A stretch of 13,780 nt of DNA from Ichthyophonus hoferi (Eukaryota; Opisthokonta; Ichthyosporea; Ichthyophonida; Ichthyophonidae). The notes below the pieces were generated by a model, which saw only the letters and a program-made list of their open reading frames with translations, did no database searches and was not told the DNA's origin. This document shows positions 10,201 through 13,780 of the stretch, one piece after another; the first letter of the stretch is position 1, and each line of letters opens with the position of its first letter. The stretch lies in contig NAOQ01000385.1 in the NCBI GenBank assembly GCA_002751075.1, positions 41,230 to 55,009 on the forward strand, given 5' to 3'. The position numbers and the translations under genes were made by a program.

Positions 10201-12844
10201 CTATTCAATATATTTAAAATTTAATACTAACATATTAGTGGGTCATGTACAGAGCCTACCAGGCTTTAGTACTGGGCCGAAACTTGATAAATTAGGAATG
10301 AGAGGGTCTAACACTTGCGAGTTAATATTTGATAACTGTGCAATAGGAGGTAAGGTACCACTATTATATAGAGAACATTGTTAACCTAGGTTATCTCTGT
10401 TCTGTATGTTGTTGTGTTACTATATTTCACTATATGTTGTTATATGTTAATATAGGTTACTATATGTTATGGAATGTTATTATTTTTTACCATATGTTAT
10501 CATGTATTATTTATTATATATTATTATATATTAAACTATATTAAGATATATCATCGGATATTATAAGATAACTAAACATTATCATATATTATTATCCCAT
10601 CCTCCTCTTTAACCTGTTTCTATTGTATCCTTTTGTTATAAACCTCCCTATGTGTAAATAGCATAGGGATGGTGGTAGATGAAATAATATTATAGTAGAA
10701 GAGCAATGATCATAAATATATAAATGCATAACTTGTAACCCATTTGAATTATAGATATGCAAGAGACTATATATGTTTGTCTCGTATATTTTGTACATAG
10801 TTTTATTGTGTTTTTATGAATAGATCTCTCTTTCTATCTATTTATAGGTCTATCTATCTACGCATAACTATGTATAAACATACAATAGTCAAACGTCCCC
10901 CCCTACTATTACTACAGAGGATAACGTATTAGGGGATGTTAATAAAGGAGTGTATGTGCTTATGAGCGGATTAGATATAGAGAGGATTGTATTAGCTGGA
11001 GCACCGTTAGGGTGAGTTATAAGTGTACTTACCATGGGTATGCTGGGTCTTTACCTAATATATATATATATTGGTTTATTTATATATGAAGAGAGAGTGG
11101 GAAAAGGGGCCAGATAGGTCTATGTATGCATGTGTGTATATGTAAGGCATACATTACACCACTATGTTTATATTTATAATTAAATTTACCAATTGATTCT
11201 ATCCTTCGTTTTTCTCTTTCTATTCCTATTGCTGCTACTACTACTACTATTATTCTTCTCTTGCGTAGCTAACTCATTGTCAAACAAATTAATGTAGACA
11301 AATAATTAAGCATAAGTGTGTAGTATATATATGACTTTATAATTTACAGTGTTATTGATTACATTACATTATTTTATAAACACGTAATTTAATTGTATAC
11401 TTTCGTATTTGTTTTAAACCATACTGTTATTTTCAAACTATAAACCAATTTTTACACACATATCTCGTCAGGATAATACATACACTTAACTAAACATCTT
11501 ATTTAATGCTGTTAACAATATCGATATTCAGATATTCTCTATCTCTACTCTTTATTTTCAATATATACTCACTTTGGACCTCTTTTATTCTTTTATTATT
11601 CACTTACTCTTACTTAGTATATATTTACTCCAAGTATGCAAAGGGACACGTTAAAACGCCTTTTAATTTGATATTATTTTTCTTTCTAAACAAATATAAG
11701 TCACAAGAAAGCCTTTGTCTCTATTTCTTATTCCCAACAAAGTATTATACACTTATACCTTACCAGATTCCAATATGGATACACTATATCTATCTCTTAG
11801 CATGGACTAAATAAAAATTGTAACATGACGGTCAAACAACTTTTCTTATGCTTCAAAATTGTAATATTTATCCATTAGGTTAATGCAGTCAGCCTGTGAC
11901 ATAGCCTTCTCCTATGCACATACCCGTAAACAATTTGGCCAGCCTATTGGGGAATTCCAGGTAAATAACAGTTATAGAGGTCGCAGCTTAGTGGTGTGTG
12001 GTGTGTATTTGTAACTACTATAATTTCTATAACCTATCTAGTCTCCTTTTCAGCCTATTTAGTAATTACGTGATGTTGTGATCATCATCTCTCTGTGTTG
12101 TAGTTATTCTATCATTGTGGTGTAGACGGTAGTTTTATCGATCTCGGCTTATAGCAGTAATTATAATTATCCTTCCCATTTTCAAAATGGCAGCCAACCA
12201 TTGCAAGCGGAGAATTTAGAACAAAAACTGTGTAGCTTTTACTCATAGTTACTACACAGTCAAGAGTCCTCAATCTATCTCATACAGAGTCCTTTTATAC
12301 TTTCTAAACGTAGCATATTAGCTATTAAATAGTTTAAACCCCAGTATTAATGAATTAAATTATTAAAACCATAGTTACCTTTTCTATGTTACATATAATC
12401 AGCATATAATACTATATAAACAACAAAATCTATTTACTATCTTATTTATTATAGCATAAATTGCCCTGTAAATGCTTGTGACATTAGGTAACATAGATCA
12501 GGTAAGTTTAAGTTATAATAATTCAATAGACTAAGTTAGATAAGATAGATTTTTAATAAACTATTACTATTGGTTATTTAAATACAAGATGTCATAGTTG
12601 TTTTTTCCAGTATCCTCTAATACTTCTAATCTTAATTTTTATAACTGTTTACCCATTCGTCATTCCTAATTATTATTACAGACACTGAATAAATTTAATT
12701 ACACGATTATAACTTATTGGAGGGTGATCATGCGTATAGCTTATGCAAGGCAAGCTGGCTGATATGTATGTAGCATTGAGTTCTAGTAAGGCATATGCTT
12801 ACAATGTGGTCCAGGCTTGTGATAAGGGGAAGATCAGCAGCATG
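4178..12844 (+). CDS. IVD: Isovaleryl-CoA dehydrogenase, 5' portion, twelve exons
   Basis: This mitochondrial FAD enzyme oxidises isovaleryl-CoA to 3-methylcrotonyl-CoA in leucine breakdown and passes electrons to ETF. Twelve exons join in frame into 353 codons, against about 425 in human IVD. Residues 1-40 are basic and lack acidic residues, as in a mitochondrial presequence. The N-terminal domain covers about 42-155 and includes GLSDEQ and the motif [20 protein letters not shown]. The beta domain (about 160-255) has the acyl-CoA dehydrogenase signature [13 protein letters not shown] (161-173), [10 protein letters not shown] and LGMRGSNT (241-248). The C-terminal domain begins with [17 protein letters not shown]. 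Glu281 there sits at the helix-G catalytic base position characteristic of IVD, which separates it from short- and medium-chain relatives. RKQFG (307-311) is the FAD contact motif. The C-terminal 70-75 residues (GGNGY and the YEIGAGTSE region) are outside the window. Confidence 0.97.
4398..4472 (+). CDS. IVD: IVD exon 2
   Basis: Twenty-five codons lie between a TTGTAG acceptor and a GTAGGC donor. [12 protein letters not shown] finishes the presequence, with a possible processing site near Arg32. GLSDEQEQ starts the mature enzyme, matching GLSEEQRQ in human IVD. Confidence 0.9.
4473..5031 (+). other. IVD intron 2
   Basis: This 559-base GT-AG intron is mostly occupied by dispersed repeat copy R1 (4629-4912). 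The rest is plain AT-rich DNA. Confidence 0.9.
4629..4912 (+). repeat. Dispersed repeat copy R1 (unclassified)
   Basis: This copy shares with R3 the blocks TGTAGTAAT, CTTTATTCAGTATTACTA, ATAGAATACTTCA and a TTTGACA end. The stretch from TGTAG to GACA is 254 bases in both. Both are also preceded by a similar TTTCAG-ending stretch. TG...CA ends could point to a solo-LTR-like fossil, but no flanking target duplication is seen. A non-autonomous DNA element is equally possible. Confidence 0.75.
5032..5121 (+). CDS. IVD: IVD exon 3
   Basis: Thirty codons ([20 protein letters not shown] followed by [10 protein letters not shown]) make the first helices of the acyl-CoA dehydrogenase N-terminal domain. 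Both borders are phase 0. An earlier AG at 5010 would lead into an immediate stop, so the ACACAG at 5031 is used. Confidence 0.95.
5122..5621 (+). other. IVD intron 3
   Basis: This 500-base GT-AG intron is half filled by dispersed repeat copy R2 (5209-5454). An E-box-like CACGTG is present near 5165. Confidence 0.9.
5209..5454 (+). repeat. Dispersed repeat copy R2 (unclassified)
   Basis: It aligns with R1 and R3 from CCCATGTTCAGGGTGGCA through CTTTATTCAGTATCACTA and CAGATTCTTTTTATACTTTC to TATGTAGCTATATTTT. It lacks the clear left edge of the other copies. It is an old, diverged copy in the same orientation. Confidence 0.72.
5622..5673 (+). CDS. IVD: IVD exon 4
   Basis: This 52-base exon encodes [17 protein letters not shown] and ends in phase 1 before GTATGG. 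Joining to the next exon keeps the exact spacing seen in human IVD between GIT and GGSGLGY. Confidence 0.9.
5674..6333 (+). other. IVD intron 4
   Basis: This 660-base phase-1 intron (GTATGG to ACAACAG) has no repeat family or second gene visible. A 7-base-arm hairpin at 6312-6329 lies directly before the acceptor, where a pyrimidine tract would be expected. Confidence 0.9.
6334..6386 (+). CDS. IVD: IVD exon 5
   Basis: After ACAACAG, two bases complete a Glu codon, then [17 protein letters not shown] follows. The exon ends in phase 0 at GTAGGT. Confidence 0.92.
6387..7351 (+). other. IVD intron 5
   Basis: This 965-base phase-0 GT-AG intron is AT-rich with short TA runs. I see nothing else in it. 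Confidence 0.9.
7352..7468 (+). CDS. IVD: IVD exon 6
   Basis: Thirty-nine codons encode [20 protein letters not shown] and [17 protein letters not shown], almost identical to the family at SYGAHSNLC and KEKYLPK. The acceptor is TATATAG and the donor GTAAGG. Confidence 0.96.
7469..7902 (+). other. IVD intron 6
   Basis: This 434-base phase-0 intron has a 3' half that is an A-rich AATAAC/AATAGC array reaching almost to exon 7. A perfect TACTAAC branch-point-like heptamer lies at 7855-7861. Confidence 0.9.
7731..7875 (+). repeat. AATAAC/AATAGC hexanucleotide array
   Basis: Units of AATAAC, AATAGC and variants are repeated through the 3' half of intron 6, ending within 30 bases of exon 7. The opposite strand reads as a run of leucine codons with no biological meaning. 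Confidence 0.9.
7903..7996 (+). CDS. IVD: IVD exon 7
   Basis: The exon encodes [20 protein letters not shown] and [11 protein letters not shown], which contains the acyl-CoA dehydrogenase signature. It ends in phase 1 before GTAATC. The usual SEPNAGSD of animal and plant IVDs reads SEAGAGSD here. Confidence 0.96.
8176..8223. repeat. AT-only palindromic stretch
   Basis: A run of nearly pure A/T contains overlapping ATATAATATTATAT palindromes able to form hairpins or cruciforms. It looks like an expanded simple sequence. Confidence 0.8.
8461..8531 (+). repeat. 30-base tandem duplication
   Basis: Bases 8461-8490 are repeated exactly at 8491-8520, and a third copy starts at 8521 and diverges after about 11 bases. 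The unit includes ATTACATAACATTACTTTAT. The exact identity suggests a recent event. Confidence 0.95.
8988..9124 (+). CDS. IVD: IVD exon 8
   Basis: Two bases complete a Gly codon, then 45 codons encode [30 protein letters not shown] and ITAFIVEK. The only break that keeps the conserved frame into exon 9 is after AAG, giving a GC donor (GCAGGT). Confidence 0.93.
9125..10252 (+). other. IVD intron 8, GC-AG type
   Basis: The longest complete intron in the window (1128 bases) begins GCAGGT and ends GTACAG. The conserved peptide on each side (ITAFIVEK and LPGFSTG) leaves no GT donor that keeps the frame without adding foreign residues. It contains dispersed repeat copy R3. Confidence 0.82.
9235..9507 (+). 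repeat. Dispersed repeat copy R3 (unclassified)
   Basis: Together with R1 this is the best-preserved copy, at roughly three quarters identity by eye. TGTAGTAAT begins at 9245 and TTTGACA ends at 9498. It starts about 110 bases into the GC-AG intron 8. Confidence 0.75.
10253..10349 (+). CDS. IVD: IVD exon 9
   Basis: The exon encodes [20 protein letters not shown] and [12 protein letters not shown], the end of the beta domain. It starts in phase 0 after GTACAG and ends in phase 1 at GTAAGG. Confidence 0.94.
10350..10917 (+). other. IVD intron 9
   Basis: This 568-base phase-1 GT-AG intron carries the 10-base-period TATATGTTAT array at about 10401-10510. A C-rich run (CCCCCCC) lies 19-25 bases before the acceptor. 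Confidence 0.9.
10401..10510 (+). repeat. 10-base-period minisatellite
   Basis: Units such as TATATGTTGT, TATATGTTAA, TATAGGTTAC, TATATGTTAT and CATATGTTAT keep a strict 10-base step for at least eight units (10431-10510). More degenerate units lie before them. It lies in intron 9. Confidence 0.85.
10918..11011 (+). CDS. IVD: IVD exon 10 (catalytic Glu)
   Basis: The exon encodes [20 protein letters not shown] and [10 protein letters not shown]. The Glu of DIER (residue 281) aligns with the IVD catalytic base in helix G. It ends in phase 2 at GTGAGT. Confidence 0.96.
11012..11878 (+). other. IVD intron 10
   Basis: This 867-base phase-2 GT-AG intron includes a short (CTA)n run near 11236-11252. 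It also has a 102-codon open frame at 11506-11814 that looks like a composition artefact. Confidence 0.9.
11879..11960 (+). CDS. IVD: IVD exon 11
   Basis: One base completes Gly, then [20 protein letters not shown] and QPIGEFQ follow. These carry the RKQFG motif of the C-terminal domain. It ends in phase 0 at GTAAAT. Confidence 0.95.
11961..12739 (+). other. IVD intron 11
   Basis: This 779-base phase-0 GT-AG intron contains dispersed repeat copy R4 (about 12157-12408), with a related short block at 12048-12072. Confidence 0.9.
12157..12408 (+). repeat. Dispersed repeat copy R4 (unclassified)
   Basis: It is recognised by AAAATGGCAGCCAACCATTG, GTTACTACACAGTCAAG, CCTTTTATACTTTCTAAA and CCAGTATTAATGAATTAAAT, which parallel R1-R3. 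A block at 12048-12072 resembles the left edge of R1, so the copy may be interrupted near its start. Confidence 0.68.
12740..12844 (+). CDS. IVD: IVD exon 12 (last in window)
   Basis: Thirty-five codons encode [20 protein letters not shown] and [13 protein letters not shown], after CGTATAG and before GTTAGT. The next expected sequence, the DCAGVIL region, is not found before the window ends. Confidence 0.93.
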
Positions 12845-13780
12845 GTTAGTACATTAATATCCAATCAAATCACTCTTATATGTTTCATATATTCCAATAC
12901 GGAATCACTACTATGCTTAATCTATACCAAAACACGCCTACTAATACTTACATGCATACATATATGTACATATATACTTACTAATACCTCAATATTTTTT
13001 ACTTTCTCTTTCTTTGTCCTTCTTTGTTTCTATTCTTTCCCTCCCATTATCTTTATATCTTCTGTCATTTTTTATCTTCAGCTATCTTTGCTTATTTTTT
13101 GTTATTTCTTATGACTATTATTTGTTTTTTTTTTCCTTTTTTCTTTTTTCACTTTATTTTTATTATATTTATATTAATACGACATTTATTTTTATACTTA
13201 TTGCTATATGCTTTTATCCAATTTATACATATAAACATAACTATATATTTATAAACATATATATGGTAAGTAACTCCATCATATTTCTTTCTTTTTATAT
13301 ATATGTTTTTCTTTTCTTTTTACACTATTCTATCTTTCCCTTTTAGTTCAGGTTATTTTCTTTCTATTCAATATAGAAAATCAGACCTACCAATCCCTAA
13401 TAATTTATTTTTATTTCTCTACTTACCTCATTTTTTCATATATATTGATGCACTAACATTAAAGGAAACATATCAATATACCTCATGTTCTCAATAGCTC
13501 TCTATCTAAGTTTATATCTTAACCTTTTCTATCTCCATAGCAAAAAAAACGTAATGTATATATATAAAAGATGTGTATTAGCACGTATAAGTATATCTTA
13601 ATTTAAAAATATCATTATAATTACCTTCCATTCTGTGATTGGTGTTTATAAAAAGCCAAGCAAACCACAAGAAATTAAATTGATTAATCACATGTCTTTT
13701 AGATGCGATTGCCAATTAATCAGGCTTATTGTGTGTCATGCTAGCCCTAATTAGGTAATTTGACTTAAATAATTAATAAC
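12845..13780 (+). other. IVD intron 12 (right part cut by window edge)
   Basis: The intron starts GTTAGT and runs to the window end. A strongly T/C-biased stretch covers about 12990-13440. No continuation of the IVD protein was found, including after the AG sites near 13540 and 13700. Confidence 0.82.

Noticed and set aside
10592-10798. 68-codon minus-strand open frame in intron 9
   Set aside because: No motif and located in the spliced-out part of IVD.
11506-11814. 102-codon open frame inside intron 10
   Set aside because: The translation is T-rich hydrophobic and aromatic filler with no motif. It lies wholly between two IVD exons in AT-rich DNA and has no supporting start context.
4473-12739. 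Introner-type origin of IVD introns from the dispersed repeat
   Set aside because: The repeats do not coincide with intron ends, and the donor and acceptor flanks of the four introns do not resemble each other.
12845-13114. Open frame continuing 90 codons from exon 12 into the intron
   Set aside because: Similarity stops at the GTTAGT donor; the rest is hydrophobic translation of T-rich intron. Intron retention cannot be excluded but nothing supports it.
13014-13497. Overlapping phenylalanine/leucine-rich frames near the right end
   Set aside because: Artefacts of the pyrimidine-rich stretch; three frames stay open at once, which argues against coding.
13702-13755. Possible IVD exon 13 after TTTTAG at about 13702
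   Set aside because: The phase-0 reading gives MRLPINQAYCVSC then a stop, with no similarity to the expected DCAGVILY segment.

Overview
This is a very AT-rich (about 70% A+T by eye) eukaryotic nuclear window. It carries two intron-rich protein genes in the same (+) orientation. Short exons of 52 to 204 bases encode highly conserved mitochondrial enzymes. They are separated by introns of 157 to over 1100 bases with GT-AG borders, and one GC-AG border. The intron lengths argue against a yeast-like or filamentous-fungal genome and for an early-branching animal or a unicellular relative such as an ichthyosporean. That placement is a guess from intron style and protein resemblance, not a demonstrated fact.

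Bases 1-2106 hold the 3' end of a methylmalonate-semialdehyde dehydrogenase gene (ALDH6A1 family). An intron fills 1-674, followed by the last three coding exons (675-769, 1345-1500, 1903-2106) and a TAA stop. A likely poly(A) signal lies about 50 bases after the stop. Bases 2107-4177 are intergenic, with no recognisable gene; they contain some palindromes, a simple repeat, and the presumed promoter of the next gene. Bases 4178-12844 hold the first twelve exons of an isovaleryl-CoA dehydrogenase gene (IVD), 353 codons starting with a plausible mitochondrial targeting sequence. The last part (roughly 70-75 residues in the family) lies beyond the right edge, and 12845-13780 is intron.

The two enzymes act in the mitochondrial matrix in neighbouring branches of branched-chain amino acid breakdown: IVD in leucine, ALDH6A1 in valine (and thymine). 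Their head-to-tail linkage is the most notable gene-level observation. The most notable non-coding observation is a diverged, unclassified dispersed repeat of about 250 bases. It occurs four times in the same orientation, and only inside IVD introns 2, 3, 8 and 11, each time roughly 90-200 bases after the 5' splice site. Introns also carry several AT-rich tandem arrays. I found no RNA gene, CRISPR, coding mobile element or clearly novel protein system.
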